Source: Isoetes taiwanensis (lineage: Eukaryota > Streptophyta > Lycopodiopsida > Isoetales > Isoetaceae). From it: a stretch of DNA of 64,000 nucleotides. The notes under the pieces were generated by a model, which searched no databases, was not told where the DNA came from, and saw only the letters and a list, made by a program, of their open reading frames with translations. This document shows, piece by piece, positions 54,354-64,000 of the stretch (positions are counted from its first letter, which is position 1; every line of letters starts with the position of its first letter). Made by a program: the position numbers and the translations under genes. Location: the NCBI GenBank assembly GCA_021234155.1, contig JAJEKV010000041.1:4954829-5018828 (forward strand), read 5' to 3'.

Positions 54354-55972
54354 GCATCCTTCATCAAACCATCTGAGATCTTGAACGCTATAACCCTCCT
54401 TTCTTTTTGTCTCCTCCCGAACGCCACTTTAGCTGCTTCCTCCAAGATGTCGTTCATATCATTCCCTCTGTCCTTCATCCCATCTCCCCATACCTTCGAT
54501 TTTATTCCCTTTTGTACCGTTTTTATGAATGATCCCACTCTGTTTTCTCTGAATTTAATTGTTATCTCGGTATGTTTACCTCTTCGTTGCTCTTGATCTG
54601 TTCTTCCCCGTTTCGCCCTTATCTTGAGTACTATGGGTATGTGTCCCTCCCTCCTTCCTATCGGCCATTCCCCTAATTCCATCTTTCCAATTTCTTTTAT
54701 TGCTTCTTCGTTTGCTATCACATAGTCTACTATGCTGCTCCCATGGGCATTTGTGCTTGTGAACTGGCCTGAATCCTCCCATCTTCTTAGCCCATTGCAT
54801 ATCAATGTATCTGTCGCTGTACATACCTCAATCAGTGTTTCTCCTCTCGCTGTCTGTTCCAGTTCGTCTAACGTGTCTCGCTGCCATTCCTCCCCTCTTA
54901 TGGTCTGTGTCCACTGCCCACTCTCATTGTCTATCCCTGCTTTATGTGATTGTTTCCGTCCCGTCCTAGCGTTAATATCCCCCACTATGATCAACATTCC
55001 CTTATCCCTGTGTCTCATTACGATTTCTCCCATGTTCAATAGCTCCAGTTTATCACACTGGGGTGGATAGTATACTACTAGCAAGTACAGATTTCTGTAA
55101 TCAAGCAACACAACATTTATAAGCATGTATCTTTTATTAATGTCGTTTTCCACAATACATGCTTTTCTGATACTGCTATTCCTAATGTAACAGGCTAGCC
55201 CTGCGCTGCCCCTTCCTATTTTATAGTTCTTTTCCCTCCAACAGGTGAACAAAGTGTAGCCTGGTTCATCTGGTAACCTCTTTGTGCTGTGCTCCCATGT
55301 CTCTACCAGGCATATAATATCCTGGTCTCGTGCTTCGTTTAGGCGTTCACCATCATCCCAAGGATATCCCGTACAATTCCAGTACCAGATCGTTATTTCT
55401 TCCTTCCTTTCTGCATCCCCCTGTCTCCCTGCTGCTCCATTATGTATCCTTTCCTTAGCTGTCCTCTCGTTCGTGCTCCCTGGTCCCCCACTCTCTCCCT
55501 TGTCAGCTTCATGTTCCTGTCTAGGTCCCTTCCGACCTCTTTTCCGCCTCCCCATCCTAACTGTGTTTGTGTTAGAACTTTGGGGGCTGTCTCCCGGTCT
55601 ATTGTCCCTGATGGTGTTATTTCCCTCATCTGCTTCAGCTGTTCCTGTCCTCTTACCACCTCCTTTTCTTGGTTCCCATCTCCCCTCGGCTCCTGTTGGT
55701 CCGCCCCTTCTTTCTGCGTTGACGGCTCTTGCGGTGTGTTCTCCCGTCCTCGTTTGAGGTAAAGTTTCCCATTCTTTACCCCGGCTTGTACTCCCGCCTT
55801 GCTCAATTCCCTGACTTTCGCCAGTTCTCTGTGTAGCCCCTGTCTCTGCATGGGTGTCAGGGCCTCTTGTACTTTCATTCCATTCCTGAGTTTGAACCCT
55901 GCATGGATGATTCTCTCTTTGGCCGCCAGGTCCCTCATATTCACATTTATGTGTCTCGCCCTCCCTCTCCAA
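54281..55972 (-). CDS. LINE endonuclease (APE-type) ORF
   Basis: 563 residues open; the endonuclease proper starts around residue 190 (ITIWYWNCTGYPWDDGERLN near 55400). It continues with DIICLVETWEH (Glu motif), GMLIIVGDINARTG (GDxN) and a C-terminal REGHIPIVLKI (the His motif, in place of SDH). The first part of the frame overlaps ORF1 for 580 bp in a different frame and is Gly/Arg/Glu-rich, so the true start is probably an internal Met after 55400. The frame ends just after the shift into RT. Confidence 0.88.
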   Translation of the reverse strand: MEREGETHKCEYEGPGGQRENHPCRVQTQEWNESTRGPDTHAETGATQRTGESQGIEQGGSTSRGKEWETLPQTRTGEHTARAVNAERRGGPTGAEGRWEPRKGGGKRTGTAEADEGNNTIRDNRPGDSPQSSNTNTVRMGRRKRGRKGPRQEHEADKGESGGPGSTNERTAKERIHNGAAGRQGDAERKEEITIWYWNCTGYPWDDGERLNEARDQDIICLVETWEHSTKRLPDEPGYTLFTCWREKNYKIGRGSAGLACYIRNSSIRKACIVENDINKRYMLINVVLLDYRNLYLLVVYYPPQCDKLELLNMGEIVMRHRDKGMLIIVGDINARTGRKQSHKAGIDNESGQWTQTIRGEEWQRDTLDELEQTARGETLIEVCTATDTLICNGLRRWEDSGQFTSTNAHGSSIVDYVIANEEAIKEIGKMELGEWPIGRREGHIPIVLKIRAKRGRTDQEQRRGKHTEITIKFRENRVGSFIKTVQKGIKSKVWGDGMKDRGNDMNDILEEAAKVAFGRRQKERRVIAFKISDGLMKDAWNNEGKPSRQEELRHTKRNAAST

Positions 55973-56466
55973 GCTCCTGATCGTGTTGCTTTCACTATCA
56001 CATTCCTGTGTTCCTGAAAAACGTTCTCCATTATCTCTGCAGTGACCCGGAACGTGTCTTCGTTAGGCCTCTCGGCTACCCCTATCAGTCTTACATCAAG
56101 TTTAATCCTTTCCTGTTCTTTGAACTCCACTATGTGCGGTTTAATCCTATCAAAACTCTGCCATGCATCTAGACCTACTTGTTGCTTTTCTAATATCACC
56201 AACCTTTGTATGATTTCCGCTTTTTCTTTCTCCACCTCTTCCATCCTTTTCCGAATTTCCACCTCTGTATCTTCCACCACCTGCACCCGTTCTTCTACTT
56301 TCCCTATTGCCTCTTTGTTGCATTTGCCGCATCTGCTAGTGTGTTCAGCGCCTCCATCCTCGGGACCCTGGCTTCTAGCCTTACGTCCATCTGGGCCAAG
56401 AAGTCCTGCAGATCTTGCTTGAGTTCTTCCCCTTGCCCCCCCCCCCGTTCCTTGTTGGCTAGCCAT
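55393..56466 (-). CDS. LINE ORF1: coiled coil and RRM-like protein
   Basis: 357 residues. The N-terminus is Gly/Arg-rich, with a CGKC pair (SRCGKCNKEAIGKV). A coiled coil follows at about 50-95 (VEERVQVVEDTEVEIRKRME, EKAEIIQRLVILEKQQ), then LDVRLIGVAERPNEDTFRVT and EIMENVFQE, and a C-terminal domain with RARHINVNMRDLAAKERII and LTPMQRQGLHRELAKVRELS. Coiled coil, RRM-like and C-terminal domain is the layout of animal L1-type ORF1 proteins, which form trimers on the RNA. In plants most L1 elements use a different ORF1. The frame is intact. Its last 150 residues are low complexity and overlap the next ORF. Confidence 0.8.
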   Translation of the reverse strand: MASQQGTGGGARGRTQARSAGLLGPDGRKARSQGPEDGGAEHTSRCGKCNKEAIGKVEERVQVVEDTEVEIRKRMEEVEKEKAEIIQRLVILEKQQVGLDAWQSFDRIKPHIVEFKEQERIKLDVRLIGVAERPNEDTFRVTAEIMENVFQEHRNVIVKATRSGAWRGRARHINVNMRDLAAKERIIHAGFKLRNGMKVQEALTPMQRQGLHRELAKVRELSKAGVQAGVKNGKLYLKRGRENTPQEPSTQKEGADQQEPRGDGNQEKEVVRGQEQLKQMREITPSGTIDRETAPKVLTQTQLGWGGGKEVGRDLDRNMKLTRERVGDQGARTRGQLRKGYIMEQQGDRGMQKGRKK

Positions 56467-56814
56467 TCTTCTTTTTTCTGTTGTTATGGTGATTCCGCCT
56501 CACTTATTTCTTTTCCCTCCTTTCGCTCTCTCACATTGCTTTCTTGTTTCCTATATCTCTTCCACGGGCTTGTTATATCTCGTTACTTTATTTATCCGTT
56601 TGGACCTTTTCCCCCCATATTCCGTCATTCTTGAATTTCAAAATTCGAATCGTCCCATCTACTATATGATTACTGGGTGTTTGCGTCCGCTATTTACTAT
56701 CGGCGTTTTTATGGTTGCTCCTCAGATTTGTATTCAATTCCTTGGATTCAGTGATTTTCGGTACCATATGAACTGTTTTGTTTTCTCTGTATCCTTCTGG
56801 GAGTGGTTTTTTTG

Positions 56815-57060
56815 TGACTTTGGTGCACCAGCCGGAGGATTGAATCCTCGCTGTCCTGGTGTACGGCCGGGGAGTTGCCTCCCACTATCCCGTACTTAGC
56901 AACCTCTGTCTTTCCACTTCCATTTTCATTTCCATTCTATGGGCCGGGTAATCTGGTGTCTGTTGTTTGGCAGTTGGCACCAGCCGGTGGGCTATTCTCC
57001 CCACTCTGTCCTGGTGTATGGCGGAGACATCCGTCCCTCTGTCCCATAGCTTAGCCTTCC
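56815..57060 (-). repeat. Two-unit tandem repeat in the LINE 5' region
   Basis: GCACCAGCCGGAGG, CTGTCCTGGTGTACGGC and CATAGCTTAGC-type words occur at 56825-56905 and again at 56983-57055. Tandem monomers of this kind are found in LINE 5' UTRs. Confidence 0.6.
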
Positions 57061-57160
57061 ACCTTTTGCACCATCTACTCCTGGACCCCCTATCTTTCTG
57101 GTTCCTGTTCGACTCCCTCCCGATTTTTGTCGTATTCGCCCAACTTCTCCTTTTCACTTG

Positions 57161-58110
57161 TATTTCGGTTAAGCCCTTTGTGTACGTCCGTGTTTGTACC
57201 TATCATTTACTTCCATGCAATTATATCTATCCTTTCCTTAATATCTCACAACCTCGATGCATCCTTGATGTCATCTATATATTATACTTTACATACTTTA
57301 CATTCTACATTCCATACCCCTTATTGTATTACTATACTTCTATTATTATTATATTTCTATATTTCTCGCGCCTCCTGTGTGGGCCCATGTCCGGGGGTCG
57401 TTGCCACCTTACTCACATGTCCTCCTTTATCTTCAATCGTGTTTCTGCCAACCTGCTTATATGCTTCTTCATAGATTCATAAGTCTCCTATATTTGCTGA
57501 TTGTTGACAATTAGCTAAATTGTTGTGTATCACCCAATATGTTCTTCGTATCCCTCGAGCTGTATGCGGGCATCCTCGTTTACATTTGTTATCTCGCTGG
57601 TTTAGCTACATCATAATAGTTCACGAAATACAGTTATGTTGTACGTCTCTTTTGCTTTAGGGAAAGAATAACCGATACTAGGACGCAAAGTTACTATGGA
57701 TATCATCCGATGTTATATTTACTGGAAAAAGTCTACATTAAGAGGAGAGTTCTTCTCTCACGAACATTGTTTGTCTTTTCAGCCATTCTTACACAAAATT
57801 TTTCTCATGCAGACATACAAACAATCAGTTGTTTCCCTTCTGTATCATCTAAAAGTCGATGCCGTTTCTGAACCTGAACCTGATTCGTTTGAACAAAGGG
57901 CTGTTTTGAACAGACAACAGAAAACAGAAAACAGAAAGCAGAAAACGAGAAGTGCAAGAGGGCAAACAGATATAGAAGATAAAAGGATAAAAAGGCCAGA
58001 AGATGAAAAGAGAAAATAAAGAAAGAAAGTGGCACAAAAGGAGAGCATGGCATGCATATGCTCGGTCCTCCCCTGATTTCATACTTATCCGATTTCTTCC
58101 CTGCCCATAA
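57161..58110. other. LINE 5' flank, no gene seen
   Basis: T-rich up to about 57480. An A-rich tract with CAGAAAA words lies at 57916-57950. Frames here are compositional. Confidence 0.45.
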
Positions 58111-58540
58111 CTAATGCTTTAGCTTCTTTTCCTCTGATGGTTCCCCGATCTTTTTAACTTTTTCGAGATTCCTCTCCATATATGCCCGGCATAAGAAATC
58201 GACGGGATTCTTCTCACAGCAGTAAATACAGACCTTGCCGAAATCACACACCAGAAGATTGTGCTGATAGCTCGAAGACCTTTGTATGGCGGTGTGAACC
58301 TGCAGTCTATTGAAGCATTGCATTGTGCGATCCATGTCTTGGCGCCTCACCGAATCGTTTTTGTCGCCTAAAACTCCGAGTACTTCAAGCAACCCTAGAG
58401 TATACTGGCTATCCCGCATGGACTGAGCATGATGAATTCTGATCCGTTGTTTTATTACATTTGGTTCTATCGCACGGAACAATATAATTTCTATGCTACC
58501 ACCAAGAGTTAGCTCATGTGGTGCAAGATCACTGCATTTC
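58111..58540 (-). CDS. Unassigned ORF with Cys cluster
   Basis: The frame open from about 58540 reads SDLAPHELTLGGSIEIILFR, then IKQRIRIHHAQSMRDSQYTL, VLGVLGDKNDSVRRQDMDRT, and LLVCDFGKVCIYCCEKNPVD, ending at 58111 with a Lys/Glu-rich tail. Composition looks like real coding sequence. The CxxxxxCxxCC group may bind a metal. The upstream end enters the inverted-repeat arm at 58497-58960, and the left arm keeps a weak counterpart. It may be an exon of a host gene or part of the repeated element. Confidence 0.4.
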
Positions 58541-58960
58541 TAAACCTTGGTTACACGAGGAAGAGTTGGCTTGCATTAGGTCAGCTCACTTTGAATGATC
58601 TCTTATGGTTCATCTTTACTACACTTCCACATGTATAACGCACAAAGACAAGTTCCACTCCCCCTCCCCCCTTCCTCCAACCCCACCCCGGCATCATGCA
58701 AGTGAATGCATGCATGTGTGGATGTATGAATGCATGGTGCACACTTGCATGGTATAATTATGTGAGCATCATACTTTGCGAGCTAATTTGAACCGCAACT
58801 GGTGTCCATATAATGGCCTATTGCTATGATGTCCTTGGTAGCGACAAGATGAACCAGATGGCATTGTTTCTCGTATTGCTTGTAGCCATGTTCGCCATCC
58901 TCTTGGTTACAGTGTCTTCTTCTGATATGTTGGTATTGAGAGGTTGCGAGGCATTATAAT
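58497..58960 (-). repeat. Right arm of the inverted repeat
   Basis: Reverse complement matches 51308-51748 (see left arm). Both arms contain palindromic GCATGCATG words. The arms flank the LINE and may be two copies of one element in opposite orientation. Confidence 0.75.
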
Positions 58961-59009
58961 ATGACTCGTCATTGGTGGTCTCGTCCCCTCTCGAGGACAT
59001 CTCACAGAC

Positions 59010-59489
59010 GTGAACAAACTGAGGAGGGTACTCGATCTCAAGTCGGTTCCATCACATCTAGGGAGAGCCAATGAGGCAAGGGCCATTTTGGAGAGGGAAT
59101 GGAGGCGAGGAGAAGATATGAACATGGGAGGCAAGAAGACAGTCTTGATGTTTTGCCACGAAGAGAAGATAGATGCAGGCAAAGAAAATGAGGAGCACTA
59201 TGAGATTGACCAGCTCTCAAGAAGGCAAGTTAGGGAACGTGGGGCGCATTTGGGTTATGCCGCGACTGTGGATAATAGGCACAAAGAGAGAAATGATGAG
59301 AGAAGATGGAAAGGAGCTAGCGCTATGGAGAGAGATGTCGAGAGAGAATGGAGAGGAGCCAACACTAGAGACAGGGGCGACATTTTGAAAGTCAAGAAGT
59401 GGAAAGAGACACTACAGAAGGTGACGAGAGAAGGGAGATCGAATAGGAAGAGGAGGAGAGGAGGGCACGAAGGATTCGACCCTTGCTAG
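59010..59489 (+). CDS. Unassigned basic ORF
   Basis: 159 residues, very rich in Arg, Glu and Lys (ANEARAILEREWRRGEDMNM, EREWRGANTRDRGDILKV, SNRKRRRGGHEGF). No recognised domain. The purine-rich strand could keep a frame open by composition alone, so it may not be a gene. Confidence 0.25.
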   Translation: MNKLRRVLDLKSVPSHLGRANEARAILEREWRRGEDMNMGGKKTVLMFCHEEKIDAGKENEEHYEIDQLSRRQVRERGAHLGYAATVDNRHKERNDERRWKGASAMERDVEREWRGANTRDRGDILKVKKWKETLQKVTREGRSNRKRRRGGHEGFDPC

Positions 59490-59814
59490 TAGTATAGAAA
59501 TTGTATTGTTCCATGCCATAGAGACAAATGTAATAGAAAAATGGGTCATAATTACAAAAATCATCTTTTTTATTTTCTCATGCAGTGGTTCACATTTAAT
59601 CTTTGTTTAATAGCTTCTTGCACATTGGTTCCATGGTAGTTTTTATGTTATTTGGTTTGAAACCCAATTTCATCAGTCTTCATTGGTGACGATCGCAAAA
59701 GTAGACAATGACAAGTTCCATTGAATTATAGACTAGTAATTTGGTCCTAAAGTCAACATCATTAGTTGATGAAACTCGTGGAATATAAATCTTGCTTTAC
59801 GATGCGCACCTACG

Positions 59815-60177
59815 TTGATACAAGTAGGGATGTTTCTTCATTTGATGTATCAAATTAAAACGTCAGTTGATTATGGACAGTTTTTCTCGTGGTCCGATAA
59901 CTTTGATTTGGTCTTTAACCACTATTACCAGAACATCCTGCATTTACCATTCGAGAGTTGGATACAACCTTTGGAGCTTCTGGAAGTTTTACTAATAGCA
60001 GCAGATCCTAATAGTACTCCACATCCATCAAATGTCTTTGCTGAAACACTTCGCCTAGATGCCATAGTGCAAACTGATGAGGTTTGTATCTCTCAGAGGC
60101 TGAGACATAACAACATGGAGATTTGGATGTATAAATACAGGATAAGGCTCAGGACATTGCACATGGGCCAGAATTAG
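59815..60177 (+). CDS. Unassigned ORF
   Basis: 120 residues, MIQVGMFLHLMYQIKTSVDY to TLHMGQN, with balanced composition (FVNHYYQNILHLPFESW-like text, LEVLLIAADPNSTPHPS). No family recognised. Downstream (60180-60640) only short frames follow. Confidence 0.25.
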   Translation: MIQVGMFLHLMYQIKTSVDYGQFFSWSDNFDLVFNHYYQNILHLPFESWIQPLELLEVLLIAADPNSTPHPSNVFAETLRLDAIVQTDEVCISQRLRHNNMEIWMYKYRIRLRTLHMGQN

Positions 60178-60729
60178 AAGCTTTAGAAACAAACAAAGTA
60201 TAGGTTTAGATCAACCCGAGTAGGACTAGAACTAGAACCTACATATAATGGGGGTCTAGGAAACATGCTCTTGTTCAGATACAGGGGCAGTTGCACATTT
60301 TGTCATAGGCACAATGCACATACAAAGCCCAAGAATATGGCACTCAGAGATCAGACTGACCACGCCATCTTCTAGTGTGCTTTTCCACATAGAACAGGCT
60401 GCATGTACTACAGTATGGGAGTCACCTCAAGGGCACTAGCTTTCCTGTGCAAGAGGATCTCTCTTTAGTTCGGTTAACTCGGCAGCATGAGGAGCTATGC
60501 GAAATGCGAGATGCGAGGCTTCAAAGAAGGTGGGCAGTGTACAGGGGAAGGACATCACTCATTTCTGAATAATAACCTCAGAAATCTTGTTTGGGTTACT
60601 TTTCATCTGTGTTCTCTTAATTTCTTTGATGTTTCGTGATGGGGCTTAGTCCCCAGATTTCATTTGAGCTAATACCCTCCATTTTGTACCCACCCATGGC
60701 CCACTTTAAGGTCCCTGTGGACATAAAAA

Positions 60730-60832
<103 letters not shown>

Positions 60833-60879
60833 GTCCTTAATAAATAAACTTTGTCTTTCTATATAACAATTAGTAGACT

Positions 60880-61090
60880 AGAGTAGTTTATTGTCCCTTA
60901 GATCCAACAGGCCCTCGACTTGTGTAGTGCCCACTCTTCCTTTTTGTAAAAGGGTTAATCGAGTGGCACTTGTATGTATAGCCATCCTATGGGCTAGGAT
61001 TGTTAGATTAATGTCCCAAAGCCCCGCTTTCTATTGGCTTCATAGCCATGCAGGGGACATCTTTACTGAAAGCTTTAAGCCAGTTATTTG
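60880..61090 (-). pseudogene. Possible 3' end remnant of the (ATTCT)n-tail LINE family
   Basis: TTGTCCCTTAGATCCAACAG, CTCGACTTGTGTAGTGCCC, ATAGCCATCCTATGGG and GGCTTCATAGCC follow the order of words in the LINE 3' UTR at 51872-52040 (CCCTCAGG, GGACTTGTGTAGCATCC, CCCATAGGG, GTAGCCATC). Weak but ordered. The adjacent microsatellite would be its tail. Confidence 0.4.
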
Positions 61091-62087
61091 GGTTCTCGAT
61101 CATCCCATATGCTTACACTAGAAAACATGGCTGCTCTTTTGTCCTATCGGTCTGTGCGCTACGCTCTTATATTTCATAAATTTTCAACGGCTTTCTCAAA
61201 CTCGCTCTAAATCAAGAATTACTCTCATGTCCAATTCGAGAGAGAAGGACTATGTTTTAAGTCACTTCGTTATGATACAAGCTACTTAAACTGCTTATGA
61301 TACCAGGATATGCATGCCCAAATTATATAAAAAATTATATAGTTTATACAAAATTGGTGTCGACAGATGTCGAATCACCTTCTAAGCACATCATCTATCT
61401 ATATATAATAATAATGGCGTTTTAGGATAGTTTGTGCGCGATCTTAACCTTTCATTTTGTTTTTTTCATAACTTTCATTCTGGGCTGTTTAATAGTTAGT
61501 TATTATTTTACCCGAAATGACCGTGAACAATTTTGCCCAAAACTAAGAAAATCATGAGCTATTTTTTGCTCTTACATTTCTTACAAACGGTGGAGTGCCG
61601 GTGCTTGGATGCTCCAATGCTTGAATTTTAAGGGAAAACTAGGAAAAAAATCCAGAAGATTGTGATGAAGAATGTCGTTTTTCTTGGCTCCAATCTCAAA
61701 TTGTTGGCTCGGATGTTCAACTTCATACTCCTTTTTGTTCTCGAATTCTTACCTATGCAGATTATACTGCTTCCGACCGTTGTGTTCAGCAGATTGAAGA
61801 TTTTATTGCCGATCATGTCTTGCATACTATGACGAAGCCTCTGTTTTTGTCTAAATGTTAAACCCAGATAAAATTTTCAATTGGGTATTGTCGATTTTCT
61901 AGAACCCGTCGGCAGATTTTTGCCTGAAAATGTTCTAGTGTTGAGGATTGGGAAAAAAATTTCAATTGGGTAACTCACTGATTTCTCACCTTCGAAGTAT
62001 TTGCTTTTATCCAGGTTCAAAAGAACTTTCATTACATTTCCTTCGGTATAATTTCATTGCATTCCTTTGCGTAATAGTAGTTTGCAG
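61091..62087. other. No gene seen
   Basis: AT-rich, short frames only. Confidence 0.45.
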
Positions 62088-64000
62088 GTGGAGTTTCAAC
62101 AGGCATCTGGAAGAACAGGCATCACCACATTTGGCACGGGAAAAGCAGTTAATAACGAAACTAAACCCGATTTGGAAGATAATTCGATGCCTGAAACATG
62201 CAAAAACGTTTTCCTTGGCAACTCTCTTCAACGGATTTGAGCTCCAGAAGATCGACTTTTTTTAAAGATGGCACAAAACTTCTGGATCTTTTCCTGGATA
62301 GTTGGCCACGCTCTTCTAGACAGGTAATTTTTATGCCTGGGATGAAGCCTCTGATTTAAAATTCCAGTAAAAATTATTGCCTTATTATTGCATTATGATG
62401 AATCTTTAAATTTATTGTAGGTTGGTCGTGGCACATAAAAGGATGAAGATGTACGAAAGCTTGCATTTTAGCACTGGTTTGAGGGGTAGGTTCTTCTGAT
62501 GATGTTTCATGGCACAATGTGCAATGGACATAATTATTCTTATGATCCAGATTCAGGCTCTGCCAAGTTTCTTGCAGCATCTAGGAAGCTTCATTGAAGT
62601 CCTTTTCTAGCACTCGCACAAGTATGAGATGATGTTGTCGAGGAGAAATTTGCAATGAATTGGCCAAAGCTCATTGTAGAACTAATTGAGATCAACTTCC
62701 AGGTCACTTTTCTTGCCATTTTATTAACAGATATATAGACTATTCTAACAAGCGTCATTTTAGATTTGAATATTAAAGTCTTTTAAAATTATTCTTATGT
62801 TTGTGCTACGTGATTATATTTTCAGGGTATGGATAACCGCACTTCAAATTTGAGCATTCAAAGTAGGCTGTTTAGTGTGCTTTTGAACACTATTTATAAT
62901 GGCTATTTCAATGTATGTTTTAGAGCCTACGGTTTTGCCTTTTCATGCCATCTTCATGTGATAGACATAACCTCAACCCGTTCTAATTTCGCTTATGATG
63001 AACTCCAGCTTCATAGATGCTCTTATTTCTATGATGAAGATCTTCATAGGAGCCTACTTTCAGGAAATAACTTGCCACTTTTTGGCTGGTCGTGCATGCA
63101 AAAAGGAGGTACGATACCTCTCGATTTAAGCTGGAAATTCTACTGAAAATAGCTTCAACATTGCTTCCATTCTGGCCCCTGCTGTAAATAAATAGTTACT
63201 TTCCTTTAGTTTTGGTATTGCTCTTTTCTACAAGCCAACAACAGCTTGCCTCTATTTGCAGTGAGGTTATCCCTCTCTTCCTTCCATACATATGATTAAT
63301 CTATGCATTTAATGAGGAAATCTTAAGGCATGCCCAACAAGAAAGGGTGAAGATTGGGTTTAGCCTTTTGGAAAACATCAGAGAAAATGCAAACTATTAA
63401 ATCTGGCAGCCTGAATCTCCTTCTGCCTGTGACTATATACAGAGTTGGAGACTGCAATACCCAGTTTTCAAGTCTTCAATGGCTGCACGTATGTCAAGTT
63501 TAAGTTCATTCGGGAACAGAATTAATGAGACAAATTGTAAATTTGTTTCCATTTGGTCTCTTGTTAGATATGCGACACTTTCTTCTGCTTCCATGCTTCT
63601 GCAGATTTAGACAAACCCAGTCAGACAGACTTGTCGATCTATAAGATATGTGGAGGCACTACTTGTAAACAAGACCCAAAACATAGCACCCTTGAAGTGC
63701 ATGAAGACGTGCAGGATCCACCCTTGACGTTTATTGACATTTTTGGGGAGGTCCAGGTTGCTCTTTATCTAACGTTCATAGCCGTGACAGTGTGAAGTTA
63801 TGGTCAGGAAAGTGCAGTACTTGATGGAAGTTTCTGAAACCAGAATGTCTTTACCCTGGACATTGCTTATGAAGGCAAGTATCAGTTGTTTCTTGTTGTT
63901 TGCTTTGTTGTGTCCAGCTCAGATGCTTATCAACTATTACTGACATGTGGCCGATCCAGATTATATAGCTGTAAGTTCTCTAGCTCTGAATGTGCCATTT
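62088..64000 (+). other. Possible exons of an unidentified plus-strand gene or decayed transposase
   Basis: Several segments between AG and GT look coding. 62088-62320 starts VEFQQASGRTGITTFGTGKA and has one stop. 62829-63146 is open (MDNRTSNLSIQSRLFSVLLN). 63605-63756 lies between GCAG and GTTGCT and reads SIYKICGGTTCKQDPKHS and PPLTFIDIFGEVQ without a stop. I could not join them in phase and recognise no domain. The window ends before the picture is complete. Confidence 0.3.

Larger units (their letters stand above)
51841..57160 (-). mobile_element. LINE with coiled-coil ORF1 and (ATTCT)n tail
   Basis: Minus-strand non-LTR retrotransposon. ORF1 at 55393-56466, endonuclease ORF to 54281, RT 52914-54353, C-terminal part to 52250, 3' UTR to 51871, then a tail of TTCTA repeats (51841-51870) instead of poly(A). 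The 5' part beyond 56470 has a two-unit tandem repeat (56815-57060). I could not fix the 5' border or a target duplication. Compared with the LINE at 5-11 kb it belongs to another lineage: a different ORF1 type and YADD rather than FADD. Confidence 0.88.

Noticed and set aside
59010-59489. A splicing-factor-like RE-rich protein
   Set aside because: Purine-rich composition alone explains the Arg/Glu content; no domain is seen, so it is listed only as an unassigned ORF.

Overview
The window is nuclear DNA of a eukaryote, almost certainly a land plant. GT-AG introns, Ty3 retrotransposons primed by initiator-Met tRNA, plant-type L1 LINEs and a tRNA-derived SINE all point that way. I cannot name the species. 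The mixed repeat content (chromovirus, two LINE types, a Helentron remnant, a gag-only LTR element) would suit a large repeat-rich genome such as a fern or lycophyte, but that is a guess.

The main discovery is a family of Ty3/chromovirus-type LTR retrotransposons that carries a histone H3-like gene. Copy A (3430-22936, minus strand) is complete at both ends: LTRs with TGTGACG/CGTCACA termini, a GATTA target duplication, a tRNA-iMet primer site and a polypurine tract. Reading along its own strand it encodes ORF1, ORF2, gag-protease and RT/RNase H/integrase/chromodomain. ORF1 starts with the exact H3 tail (M)ARTKQTARK and ends in a full H3 histone fold. ORF2 is an acidic protein I do not recognise. 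Two more copies carry the same H3 gene. Copy B is split by copy A into 1290-3424 and 22942-25583. Copy C is on the plus strand, about 36674-41737. Four roughly 67-bp hairpins bracket ORF1 in copy A.

Nesting on the left: copy B was hit by copy A, and copy A was then hit by a 6.5-kb L1-type LINE (5065-11606) with a clear 17-19 bp target duplication. From 25.6 to 31 kb there are microsatellites, a LINE 3' remnant, a tRNA-derived SINE and a decayed Myb/SANT-like gene. From 32.0 to 35.65 kb (minus) lies the one convincing host gene, a multi-exon PH plus VPS9 domain protein, probably a Rab5-type guanine nucleotide exchange factor. Copy C follows, interrupted by a 1.46-kb insertion of unknown class (40208-41668) and by a gag-only LTR element (41738-47791).

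On the right: a Helentron helicase plus endonuclease remnant (48.4-49.6 kb), a fairly complete LINE with a coiled-coil ORF1 and a (ATTCT)n tail (51.84 to about 57.2 kb), a pair of inverted repeats around it (51.3 and 58.5 kb), and a low-density tail with unassigned reading frames and possible exons. Most transposon genes are broken by stops or frameshifts. Only the PH-VPS9 gene looks intact over the part seen.
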